The notes below the pieces were generated by a model that saw only the letters and a list, made by a program, of their open reading frames with translations, was not told the origin of the DNA and searched no databases. This document shows, piece by piece, positions 47,041 to 57,000 of a stretch of 64,000 nucleotides of DNA. This DNA is from a bacterium (GTDB taxonomy: Bacteria > CAIWAD01). The position numbers and the translations under genes are program-made. How positions within the stretch are numbered: position 1 is the first letter of the stretch; every line of letters begins with the position of its first letter. The DNA is taken from the NCBI GenBank assembly GCA_030429345.1, contig JAUIFJ010000018.1, forward strand, positions 1 through 64,000, written 5' to 3'.

Positions 47041-48780
47041 ATGATGCGTCAACGTACGGTCCTTTTGACGGCGGCTATGGGCGCCGGTCTGCTTGCCCTT
47101 TCGCCCGCCTGGGCCGCGAAGGACATCAACCTGCGCGCGACCTGGGACCACGCCGAGCAGAGTGCTGCTCCCAAGACTCCCGTCACCCCCCGCGACACCA
47201 GCGAAGACCTGATCGCCGCGGACTTCGAAAGCGGCATGCCGGCCACCTGGTTCCTCGACACCGCGAATGGCAGCCCCGGCTGGCAGGCGGACATCGCCGC
47301 CAACGCCAGCAGCCAGTTCATGCCCTTCCCCGACCACACCACCTTCGCCTATGTCAACAGCGACGGCGCTGGCGATGGAGTGACCATGGACGACATGATG
47401 ATGACCGACCTCTTCGACATCCCCGAAGGCGTCGACTGCTTCCTGCAGTTCGAGACCCTCTGGAACGAAGGCGGCACGGGCGACTACCAGGGCTTCGGCG
47501 AAGTGCTCTTTGCTTCCGACGGCGGCGATTTCGTGCAGATCTATGACATGAACGCCAACGGCGACGTGCTGGCCTGGGACCAGGTGCTGATCGACCTGAG
47601 CGAGTTCGCCGGCAGCAACTTCTGCCAGGTCGCTTTCCACTACTGGGATGACGGCAACTGGAGCTACGGCTGGGGCGTCGACGATGTGCTGCTCTTCACC
47701 GCCACCGGCGACGAGTTCCCGCCCGAGATCACCGCGGCTCCCATGTACAACCATCTGGACATCAATGCCGGCATCCATCTGATGGCCGACATCGTGGATC
47801 CCTCCGACATCATGTCGGCCCAGATCCACTACCGCATGGGCGGCGGCGAGTTCATGCCCGTCGACATGCTGCCGGTCGCCGGCGACACCTGGGAAGGCAC
47901 GATTCCCGGCATCGGCGGTCCCGCCATCGTCGAGTGGAAGATTGTCGCCACCGACTTCAGCGAGAACGAGAACACGGCCGAGACCGAGAGCTACTACACG
48001 GAAGTCAGCAACGAAGCCTGGCTGCACAACGACCTGATCGGCGACACCAGCAATGGCGTCGGTTCGCCCGCCAGCCCCTGGGAGTGCGCGGTCTTCTTTG
48101 ATCCGGGCGTCTACCCCATCACCCTGAGCGAGATCGAGATCGGCGGCTTCAACAATGACGTCACCGACCCCGACGTGACCATCGACCTGCGCATCTGGGA
48201 CGACAATGCCGGCGAGCCGGGCACCGTGCTCTTCAGCAGCGACGGCGTGACGCATCCCAATGCCGACTTCGGCGTCTTCGACGTGGATCCCGCTATCGAG
48301 GTGACCGGCCCCTTCTACGTGGGCTGCTCCGTGATCGCCAACCACCGCGTCTATGTTGATCAGCCGGGCTACTTCTGGCCGGGCGTCAACATGCTGAATA
48401 TCGACGGCGGCGGCTGGGACGTGATGGAGGACTACGAGATCGAGGACAACTTCATGGTCCACGTCTTCGGCACCTATGACATCGACGTCGACGTCGAGCC
48501 GACCGAGATCCTGCCCCGCAGCATGCAGCTGAGCGGCAGCTATCCCAATCCCTTCAACCCGAGCACCGAGATCGCCTTCGAGCTGGCCAGCAACCAGCAC
48601 GTGCGCCTCAACATCTACAACCTGAACGGCGAGCTCGTCGAGCAGCTGCACAACGGCATGCTGCCCGCCGGCGCCAACCAGCTGACCTGGAATGCCGAAG
48701 GCCTGGCCAGCGGCATGTACCTGGCCGTCCTGAGCAACGGCGTCCAGCAGGAAACGATCAAGCTGAGCCTGGTGCGCTAG
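47041..48780 (+). CDS. Secreted protein with T9SS/Por-type C-terminal sorting tail
   Basis: Signal peptide; YPNPFNPSTEIAFELASNQHVRLNIYNLNGELVEQL...GLASGMYLAVLSNGVQQETIKLSLVR. Confidence 0.88.
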   Translation: MMRQRTVLLTAAMGAGLLALSPAWAAKDINLRATWDHAEQSAAPKTPVTPRDTSEDLIAADFESGMPATWFLDTANGSPGWQADIAANASSQFMPFPDHTTFAYVNSDGAGDGVTMDDMMMTDLFDIPEGVDCFLQFETLWNEGGTGDYQGFGEVLFASDGGDFVQIYDMNANGDVLAWDQVLIDLSEFAGSNFCQVAFHYWDDGNWSYGWGVDDVLLFTATGDEFPPEITAAPMYNHLDINAGIHLMADIVDPSDIMSAQIHYRMGGGEFMPVDMLPVAGDTWEGTIPGIGGPAIVEWKIVATDFSENENTAETESYYTEVSNEAWLHNDLIGDTSNGVGSPASPWECAVFFDPGVYPITLSEIEIGGFNNDVTDPDVTIDLRIWDDNAGEPGTVLFSSDGVTHPNADFGVFDVDPAIEVTGPFYVGCSVIANHRVYVDQPGYFWPGVNMLNIDGGGWDVMEDYEIEDNFMVHVFGTYDIDVDVEPTEILPRSMQLSGSYPNPFNPSTEIAFELASNQHVRLNIYNLNGELVEQLHNGMLPAGANQLTWNAEGLASGMYLAVLSNGVQQETIKLSLVR

Positions 48781-48803
48781 GCCCTGATCGATTCGCGACC
48801 CGA

Positions 48804-48838
48804 CAAAGGGGCGAAGGCGCAAGCCTTCGCCCCTTTTC
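48804..48838 (+). terminator. Rho-independent terminator after the sorting-tail gene
   Basis: aaaggggcgaaggcgcaagccttcgcccctttt. Confidence 0.85.
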
Positions 48839-48840
48839 TC

Positions 48841-49265
48841 TCTGAAGAACTCGCACGGAGAGCACGGAGGGGACAGAGATCACGGAGAAGAGATAGGAAG
48901 GTTCTCACGCAGAGGCGCGGAGGGGCAGAGACGCAGAGTGGAAATGAGTTACCCTTCGCCCCCACGCCTGTCATCCCGCCCACGCCTGTAATCCCGTGGC
49001 TTGACCACGGGATCCTTTTCGATGTCGCAGACAGAAGTGTAATACAGGGTTGGCCCCTCCCTGCGGCGTAGCATTCCGCAGAACCCCTCCGGTCTGCGAC
49101 ACGGAGCAGGATCCCGTGGTCAAGCCACCGGTTGACAGCGTGGGCAAAAAGTCAGCCCTATTCTTCTCAGCGTCTCCGCCCCTCCGCGCCTCTGCGCGAG
49201 AACCTCTTCATCACTCCGTGTTCTCTCTTCCTTCTCCGCGCTCTCCGTGCGAGCTCTTCTTCATG
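48841..49265. repeat. Large imperfect inverted repeat, same family as 33306-33450
   Basis: Left arm gaactcgcacggagagcacggagg...cgcagaggcgcggaggggcagagacg; right arm is its near reverse complement (cgtctccgcccctccgcgcctctgcgcg...ctccgtgcgagctcttct); inner ATCCCGTGGYTTGACCACGGGAT-type pair. Confidence 0.8.
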
Positions 49266-49272
49266 GTATCAC

Positions 49273-49308
49273 AAAAAAGGGCGGACCTTCTTCCGAAGGC
49301 CCGCCCTT
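49273..49308 (-). terminator. Rho-independent terminator of the metalloprotease gene
   Basis: Reverse strand aagggcgggccttcggaagaaggtccgcccttttttg. Confidence 0.85.
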
Positions 49309-49331
49309 GTGAGCGTGGCGTGATTCCGAGG

Positions 49332-52016
49332 CTAGAGCTTGTCGCGCTCCATGGCCAGGGCGGCGTCGATGCGGCGCTGAAGGTCCGCCAGGTGCGCGCG
49401 GTCAACGGCGCTGCGGCGGATCTTCTGGCTCTGCCAGCGGTCGATCTTCGCCTTGTAGCTTCGCAGCTGCTCGGCGGCCAGCAGGCGGACATCGCGGTCC
49501 GCCTTGTCCTTCTTGGCGGTCAACAACTCGATCAGCTGGCCGGCGTGGATCGCCTGCAGGTCGCGCATCGGCAGGGTCGCCGGGGCACCGGACCAGATGG
49601 CCTTGTCGAAGGCGGTGAAGACTTCTTCCAGCTGCAGGGCACCCTGCTCGCCGCGGGCGCTGTGTTCGCTGACGCGCGCCAGGCGACGCGGGGCGTAGAG
49701 GTTGCGGATCACCTGGGAGCGGTTGCCGGCCAGGTAGGAGTACAGCGGGAAATCGATGCGCTTGACATCCGTCGAGCCGTCGAAGCTCCAGCGATAGCCC
49801 TGGCCCATGTGATCCAGCTGTTCGCCGGCGATCTGCCAGGTCTCCTGCTCGCAAGTGGCCTCGACGATCGCCTGCAGGGCTCCTCGCTGCTCCTCACCGG
49901 AATAGGGCGCCAGGGGCTTGAGTCCCACGTAGGCCGGTTCGCGACGGGTGCGGATGCCGCCCACGTAGCGGCTGAGCGCGTCGATGTTCTGCCAGTAGCC
50001 GCGGAAGGCGCGTTGGAAGGCGCTGCGGTAGACCAGGTGGTCCTCGTCGGGCGCCAGGAAGCGCGCCGGGTCGGCGCGCATCAGCTCGCGGGCCAGCAGC
50101 AGCTGTTCCTTCGTCCAGGTGACCTTGTCGCTGGAGAGGTCGAAGACACGGCACTCGGGATCGACGGCGCTGCCCCAGCCACGCACATTGTAGGCATCCT
50201 CGTCCGTGCCGTAGATCAGCTGCGGCTCTGTGCTGCGATCGGCAATCGGGCGGATGGCGGCGCGGTCCTCCTCCAGGCCTCCGCCGGCGGGAGTGTAGCC
50301 CCATTGGATGGCCCAGATGTCATAGGGCCCGACCGTCGGATTGTAGAAATGGCCCTGCTTTTCCGGGTCGCGGGCGATGTTGGGCGGATCGTACTCCATC
50401 ACGCTGCTGACGACGCCGATCGAGGTCTTCTCCGTGTCCGTCAGGTCCTCGAAGGAATGCAGCAGGCTGCCGCGGAAATTGTGACGCAGCCCCAGGGTGT
50501 GCCCCACTTCGTGGGCCACCAGGGCGAAGAGGTACTGCCGCGTATACTCCCAGGGCATTTCGCCGTTGGGCTGGACCACGCCCTTGGCCAGCAGGTTCAG
50601 CGCCACCAGGTCGCTGGCTTCCCGCTTGAGCAGGGCGTTGGCGCAACAGGCGTGAGACATGCTGCCCGGAAAGCGCTCCTGGGTGCCGCTGGGCTGCAGC
50701 AGCTCGGCCAGGGCGCCGCCGTCGTCCTCCTCGCGCGGATCCGGCAGGGCCGCTCCCAGCGGGGAGACGCCTGCGCGCCAGCCCCAGCCGATGCGACGCA
50801 CCATGTCGGCCTCGATCAGGATGTCGGCATTGAGGATCTGCCCCGTATAGGGATTGACCTGGCTCGGCCCCATGGCGCCGAAGCTCAGTTCACTCGAGCT
50901 GATCCAGCGGATCACATTATAGCGGATGTCGGCGGGATCCCAGTCGGCGTCGTCGGGCTGCTGCTTGACGACGACCGCGTTGCGGAAGCCTGCGGCCTCG
51001 AAGGCCTTGTTCCAGGCCAGCACTCCTTCGCTGACGATGGGGCGCAGCTCCAGGGGAATCGCGTTTTCGAGCCAGAAAGTGATCGGCTCGACGGGTTCCG
51101 AAAGCGCGGCGGCCGGATCCTGCTTCTTCAGGTGCCAGCGATTGGCCACTCGGATCATCGGGTCATTGACCGTGTCATCGCCGAAGGTGCGCCAGCCGGT
51201 CTGGAAGTAGCCCACACGGGGATCCGCCAGGCGCGGCTCGTAGTCGCTTTCGGGCAGCTCGGAGAGGCTGTAGCGCACCCGGATCTCGACGAAACGCGGA
51301 TCCTCGAGTGTGCTCCAGCCATTCTTCGGCTCCTTGGTGGCAAAGGCGTAGCGCGTACCGATTTCCGTGTTCTTCGGGAAGCTCTGCAAACGATCCAGCC
51401 AGCTCATGTCCTTCTGCTGCTGGTAGGGCGTCTTCAGGACGCGCTTCAGGCGGCGGCCGACACCGATCAGGTCGTCCAGGAAGACATCCCCGGCTTTCAC
51501 CAGCAGGGCGCCGCTGTCCTCATGCGGTTCGGCAACAATCTTGAAAGCCCCGACCGGCGAATCGCTGAAATTGCGCTCGACCATGAGCTCCGTTCCCACA
51601 TAGCCCCCCGTGGGACGGAACATGAGGTTCTTCTTCAGCAGGTGGATGTGTTCGCCGACCTTGCGGAACTGCACGACCGAATGCCCTGCCGGAAGACCGG
51701 AAAGCATGCCCCGGGCGCCGATGCCCGTTTCCTGGGTCATGCTGAGGAGGAAGTCCTTGTCCAGCTGCTCCGGCAGCACCGAGAGCCAGACCTGGTTCTT
51801 CTTCTCGTCGTGATACAGTGTAAAAAGTCCCTCGATGCGCGTGGCCTCTTCGATGACCTCGGCGAAGGCCTTGCCTTCTTTCTTCTTCTTGTCGCCTTTC
51901 TTGGAGGGCGCGGGAAAATGCACTTCCATCATCGCGTCCATGTCGCTGGCATGAACGGGAAGAAGGAAGGCCAGCGCCAGGGCGAATCGCAGAAGGATTC
52001 CTGTGTAGGAAGACAT
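49332..52016 (-). CDS. Zinc-dependent metalloprotease (DUF5117/DUF4953-like)
   Basis: Signal peptide MSSYTGILLRFALALAFLLPVHA; HEVGHTLGLRHNF zinc site. Confidence 0.88.
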   Translation of the reverse strand: MSSYTGILLRFALALAFLLPVHASDMDAMMEVHFPAPSKKGDKKKKEGKAFAEVIEEATRIEGLFTLYHDEKKNQVWLSVLPEQLDKDFLLSMTQETGIGARGMLSGLPAGHSVVQFRKVGEHIHLLKKNLMFRPTGGYVGTELMVERNFSDSPVGAFKIVAEPHEDSGALLVKAGDVFLDDLIGVGRRLKRVLKTPYQQQKDMSWLDRLQSFPKNTEIGTRYAFATKEPKNGWSTLEDPRFVEIRVRYSLSELPESDYEPRLADPRVGYFQTGWRTFGDDTVNDPMIRVANRWHLKKQDPAAALSEPVEPITFWLENAIPLELRPIVSEGVLAWNKAFEAAGFRNAVVVKQQPDDADWDPADIRYNVIRWISSSELSFGAMGPSQVNPYTGQILNADILIEADMVRRIGWGWRAGVSPLGAALPDPREEDDGGALAELLQPSGTQERFPGSMSHACCANALLKREASDLVALNLLAKGVVQPNGEMPWEYTRQYLFALVAHEVGHTLGLRHNFRGSLLHSFEDLTDTEKTSIGVVSSVMEYDPPNIARDPEKQGHFYNPTVGPYDIWAIQWGYTPAGGGLEEDRAAIRPIADRSTEPQLIYGTDEDAYNVRGWGSAVDPECRVFDLSSDKVTWTKEQLLLARELMRADPARFLAPDEDHLVYRSAFQRAFRGYWQNIDALSRYVGGIRTRREPAYVGLKPLAPYSGEEQRGALQAIVEATCEQETWQIAGEQLDHMGQGYRWSFDGSTDVKRIDFPLYSYLAGNRSQVIRNLYAPRRLARVSEHSARGEQGALQLEEVFTAFDKAIWSGAPATLPMRDLQAIHAGQLIELLTAKKDKADRDVRLLAAEQLRSYKAKIDRWQSQKIRRSAVDRAHLADLQRRIDAALAMERDKL

Positions 52017-52211
52017 AGGGCTTTCCTGAGCTGTGCCGGCCCCTGGGACCGGGAATCGATGGGTGAGATGTGGTTTCCCCGGGACCTGTGAATCCCGAAG
52101 GGGGGTTCGGCAAAGATCGCAAGAAGGCCAGTGGAAACAAAGGGAAAGGCCCGGACCGGAAGGACTTCCGGCCGGGGCCTTTCCCCGCCTGCGTCTATGT
52201 GCCGCCAACTC

Positions 52212-53822
52212 CTAGTCGCCGAAGCTTGCCTCGACCTGGTAGAAGCGCTGGCCCAGCCCGGCCGGCAAGGCCCAGTTGAGCGTCGCCAGGGTGACGACGG
52301 GCTGCCAGGGGCCCCAGGGCTGGCTCGCCTCGAAGAGGGTGTAGGACTGCGCGCCCACGTTGTTCCAGCTGAGCAGGACATTGCCCGCCGAGCGCTGGAT
52401 GCCCAGGGTAGGCGCGGCTTCCGGCACGGGGGGCGTGATCAGGATTGCCGTGCCGGCGACCAGGGTGCTGCCCAGATTGTTGTAATTGCAGACCAGGCCG
52501 TCGTCCCCGTCCCCGTTCTCGATGCCGACGGTCGCCGAGTCCAGGTCATCCTCCATCGTCTCGTACTGGAAGAGAATGCGGCCGTCGTCGTGCAACAGCA
52601 CCTGGAAGGTATAAGGACCGTGCTGGGGCGAGGCGGGAGCGCGCATGGCGCCCTGCCACTGGATCACGAAACGGTTCTCGACCGGGTCATGGTAGCCCAG
52701 GACCGTCCCGCGCGGAGTGCCTCCGCTGCTCAGGTCCAGCTGATCCCAGAAAGCGCAGATCATGGCGTCGGGCTCCATGCCGTCGGGGAGGTACTGGTTG
52801 CTGCCCGGATTGTCCGAATTCAGCGGATCAAAGCACAGGAAGCCATGACTGCTGACGCGCACGCTGTCGTAGCCCAGGCCGTAGAAGAAGAAATTGAAGG
52901 GCAGTTGGGTCCAGGCGCTGCCGCTGTCGATGTTGTGCAGCAGGGTGTCCCCGATGGAGGCGATCTCGAACCAGTCGTAACTCACCCTTGAGGGACCGTA
53001 GTTGTTCTCCCAAAGATAGCCGAAGGCATCCGGCGCCGAGCTGCCCGTCGGCCGCAGGGAGAAGCTGCCCGGGTCGGTGTTGGAAAAGGGGGCCTCCGCC
53101 CCGCTCCAGACCGCGGTAACTGTGTAGATATAGTTGATGTCGGGCAAGATGCCGGTGGTCGAATCTTCGACATAGCTGAAGCCACTGGTGCTGGCGATTT
53201 CGATCCCGTTGCGGTAGATGCGGAAGGCATCCAGGGCGCGGCCCACTCCAGAGTCGCCTTCCGGATTCAGGCACGGCCTTCCCGGCAGGGCTTCCCGGCC
53301 CGGCTCGGGCGCGGGTGGAACCGGCAGGCCCCAGCTCAGCTCGATGCGGTCGTAGAGACCGTCCGTGGCCTCCAGGTCGGCAATGGCCCAGGTGTTGGAG
53401 AGCACATCATAGAAGAAGGGCCCCAGGGTGGTTTCCAGGGCCGCGGCACTGGCGTCGACCGCATGCAGGCTGTAGCCGATGCGCGCCCCCGGCGACTGGG
53501 CCGGAATCTCGGCCGTATAGGTCAGCCCATCAGCGCTGGTCATCGGGGTCTCGACGGGGCCGGTGTCGTCCTCCCAGCTCAGCGTGGCGCTGGCGATCCC
53601 GCTGGAATCGCTGATCTGCGCCAGGATGGTGGTCGCGCCCGCCTCGGCCTCGACCAGGCTGAAGGGCTGGGTGTGCAGGATCTCGGGCGGGGTGGTGTCC
53701 AGCAGGGGCTGCGCATCGCCGACGAGGCGGGTCGACAGCGGATCCGCGGGACCGGCCATCGCGCTCAGGACCACCAGGCCCAGCAGGGCTGCGGACAACA
53801 GGACAGTTCTCGGGCAGCGCAT
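52212..53822 (-). CDS. Secreted multidomain protein (Ig/FN3-like)
   Basis: Signal peptide; module DAFGYLWENNYGPSRVSYDWFEI...FFFYGLGYDSVRVSSHGFLCFD; C-terminus GQRFYQVEASFGD. Confidence 0.7.
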   Translation of the reverse strand: MRCPRTVLLSAALLGLVVLSAMAGPADPLSTRLVGDAQPLLDTTPPEILHTQPFSLVEAEAGATTILAQISDSSGIASATLSWEDDTGPVETPMTSADGLTYTAEIPAQSPGARIGYSLHAVDASAAALETTLGPFFYDVLSNTWAIADLEATDGLYDRIELSWGLPVPPAPEPGREALPGRPCLNPEGDSGVGRALDAFRIYRNGIEIASTSGFSYVEDSTTGILPDINYIYTVTAVWSGAEAPFSNTDPGSFSLRPTGSSAPDAFGYLWENNYGPSRVSYDWFEIASIGDTLLHNIDSGSAWTQLPFNFFFYGLGYDSVRVSSHGFLCFDPLNSDNPGSNQYLPDGMEPDAMICAFWDQLDLSSGGTPRGTVLGYHDPVENRFVIQWQGAMRAPASPQHGPYTFQVLLHDDGRILFQYETMEDDLDSATVGIENGDGDDGLVCNYNNLGSTLVAGTAILITPPVPEAAPTLGIQRSAGNVLLSWNNVGAQSYTLFEASQPWGPWQPVVTLATLNWALPAGLGQRFYQVEASFGD

Positions 53823-53981
53823 CGGAATTCCCCCTCTTTTGCGTTCGCCGTGCGTTTCCGGCCGTGGTGATGGCCTGTCCGGACAACAGGCCCGGGCCGG
53901 TCTGGAAGGGTCGCAAACCGGCCGCCAGAGCGCAATGACAAAGTGGCCGGAAGGGAAATCAGGGTCCTGCCGGAGGGCAAG

Positions 53982-54013
53982 AAAAAGCCCCGCTGTCCGA
54001 AGACAGCGGGGCT
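53982..54013 (-). terminator. Rho-independent terminator of the 54046-58326 gene
   Basis: Reverse strand agccccgctgtcttcggacagcggggctttttc. Confidence 0.88.
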
Positions 54014-54045
54014 GTTGTGTTCACAGGCTGTGAACCGGAGAACCG

Positions 54046-57000
54046 CTACTCGAAGTTGGCCTCGATGTAGAAGAACTCCATGGCCGTGGCGACCGGGTAG
54101 GACTCGCTCAGGCCGGCGTCGGAGGTCAGCAGGACGAAGGGGCCGTAGGCGCTGGAGGCACCGTAGACATCGTAGCTGCTGGCACCGACATCGTTCCAGT
54201 TCAGGGTGACCTGGTTGGAACCGTAGGTGATGGTGACGACCGGGGCTTCCTGCGCAGCCGGCGGGCTGAAGAGGTAGCTCGTGCCGGCCAGCACCGTGCC
54301 ACCGACGTTGTTGTAGTGGGCCGCGAGGCCGTCCGTGCCGTCAACATTCTGGATGCCGAGAGTGGCGCTGAGCAGATCCGCTCCCGCACCCTGGCTGTCC
54401 AGGTTGATCTCGATCGTGCCGTCGGCATTGAGGATCGCCTGGAAAGTGTGCGGCGCGCCGCCGGGGCCCGGGAACTCGGGCACTCCCGTGAACTGCACGA
54501 TGAAGCGGCTATTGGCGACATCATCCAGGTAATGCACCGTTCCGACGCCATCCCCCAGGTCGAGGTCGTCCCAGAACATGGCAATCAGGTCGCCGGGAGC
54601 GCTCGCCGAAGGCAGGTCCGTGTTGCTCAGGCTGCTGCTGCCGATGCCGAAAGTGATGATGCCGTTGGAACCGATGTAGCACTCGGTCTGGTCCACTCCG
54701 TAGAAGGGGAAACCGCTGCTCATGGTGAAGGGGCCATCGGAATCGTCATCGGTCAAGGCAACCGCCACCGCATTGAGATCAGCGCTGATGTCGGTGAAGG
54801 CGACGGGCGGGCCCATGGGATCGTTGCTGTTGATCCAGGTGTAGCCGAAGGTGTCGGGGCCGCCGCTGGTCGGACGACCGACGAAACTGCCCAGGTCGGC
54901 GTTGCCGTCGGCGTACTCGGTGCCGCTCCAGACGCAGCGGATGGTGTAGCTGTACTCCACACCCTCGACAGCGCCGTTGGCGGCGTTGTCGGTGAAGGTG
55001 AAGTCACCGGTGGAACCGGCAAGCACGCCGTCACGGTAGATGTTGAACTGGTCCAGTTCACGTCCGTTGTCGGCGGTTTCATGGGCGGGACGCACGATGT
55101 GGTCCTTGCCGTCGACCGTGGCGATCTCGGGCTGGGCCCAGGGATTGCTCACACTGGCCGCCAGGGTACCGGGATCCGTGGGCAGGCTCCAGGTCAGCAC
55201 GGTTTCGTCGAGGCCGCCGTCGGTGGCGCCCAGGTCGTTGACTGTCCAGGCTGTGGAACTGACATCGAAGGAGAAAGGACCCACGCTGCCCGCGTTCATG
55301 TTGGCACTGTTGTCGGTGGCCGAGATGCTGTAGCTGACCGATGTACCGGCAATCTGGGCCGGGATCGACGCCTCGTATACACCGCCGCCCATGTCGGCCA
55401 TTGCGACCGGGGTATCGCCGCCGCCATTGTCATAGGTCAGCGTCGCACTGTCGATGCCGCTGTCATCGGTGATCGTCGCGCTGATGGTCGTCGCGCCCGC
55501 CTCGGCCTCGATCAGGACGAAGGGCTGGGTGTGGTCAATCGTGGGAGCGATGAAGTCGCCGGCACCAGGAGCGAAGTCGATTGCCACGTTGTCCGCAATG
55601 GTTCCGCCGGCGTCTTCGTTGTTGACCTGCAGACCGATGGTGGCATCGCTGTTCTCGCAGCCGACGGTCGCAGAGGCGGTGTTGCCGGCGATGCTCAGGT
55701 ACTGGACCTTGAAGGTGCCGTCGCTGTTCAGGATCAGCTGGAAGGTGAAGGTGCCGTCGCCAGCAAGACGGGGCACGTCGTTCCACTGGAAGATCACGCG
55801 GTTGTTCATCGCCGAGTCATCGTAGAAGTAGATGTTGCCCTGGCTGCTGGTAACCAAGTCGTCCCACAGCGGGAAGATGGCGTTGTTGGGCAGGGTCGCA
55901 TTGGGAACCGGATCATTCGAGTAGTCCGTGAAGTCCGCGGAATCGAAGGTCAGGTAGCCGTTGCTGCTGGCCCAGGCCGTGCTGAAAGCACCACTGTAGA
56001 AGGGGAAGGCGAAGGGAAGAGCCTGCTCTGCACCGGCGTCGTCCCCGGCGATGTTCAAGTCGGTGCCGATGCCGGAAATCTCGACCCAGTCGAAGGTCGC
56101 CGGGCTGGTGTCGTCGTCTGAATTGACCCAGGTGTAGCCCAGGGCATCCGGACCACCGCTCGTCGGACGGGCCACCGCCGTGCCGTCGTCGGCGTTGGAA
56201 GCGACCGTCTCGCCCTCGTCCCACAGGGCCGTCACGGTGTAGCTGTAGGTCTGCCCCACGACCACGCCGTTGCCCAGGTCATCCACGAATCCGGGAACTG
56301 CCGTCGTGCCGACCAGGCCGCCGTCACGGTAGATGTTGTAGTTCAGGAAGGCGCGATCGCTGTTCTCCATCCACCAGTAGGGGTGGGCGGCAGCGTAGTC
56401 GCGCAGCAGCTCGTCGAGCTTTTCGCGGCTGATGTCGGCCGGCACCTCGAAGGGCAGGTCGTCCGCGCTGATCTCGCCTGTGGGAGCTTCGGGTGCGGGG
56501 AACCACGCCGGGGCGTCCCAGGTCAGGGTGATCTGGTCCAGCTCGGCGTCGCTGGCCAGCAGATTGGTGGGCGGCAGGGTGTTGTCCACCGTGTCGTAGG
56601 TCGCGCCGTCGGTGTTGTTGCCCGGCGCGCCGTCGGCCTGCACCGTGACGACCTCGACATCGAGGCTGTAGTTGCCCGGAGTACCGGGAGTCGCCAGGGC
56701 GACGCTGATCGGCTGGGTCACGCCCACGCCCAGGTTGCCCACGAAGACGCTGCTGGCGCCCAGGCCCATGTCGACGAAGACTTCCACGTCCACCGCCGAA
56801 GCGCCCACATTGGCGACTTCCAGGTCCACGTTGGAATTGAAGCCGGCGGCGATGGGATCGTCGTAGGAGACCAGGGTCACGGCGGCGTCGAAAGCGGCGG
56901 GCTCGCCGATGAAGATGTCGTCCAGGCAGATGTCGCTTTCGTAGCCCGGGCCGGTGAAGCCGTGGAAGCGGACGACGACCGGGTTGGTCTGGAAGGCCGC

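Noticed and set aside
49050-52091. 1013-aa + strand ORF
   Set aside because: Antisense to the metalloprotease, which has a signal peptide and HExxHxxGxxH site
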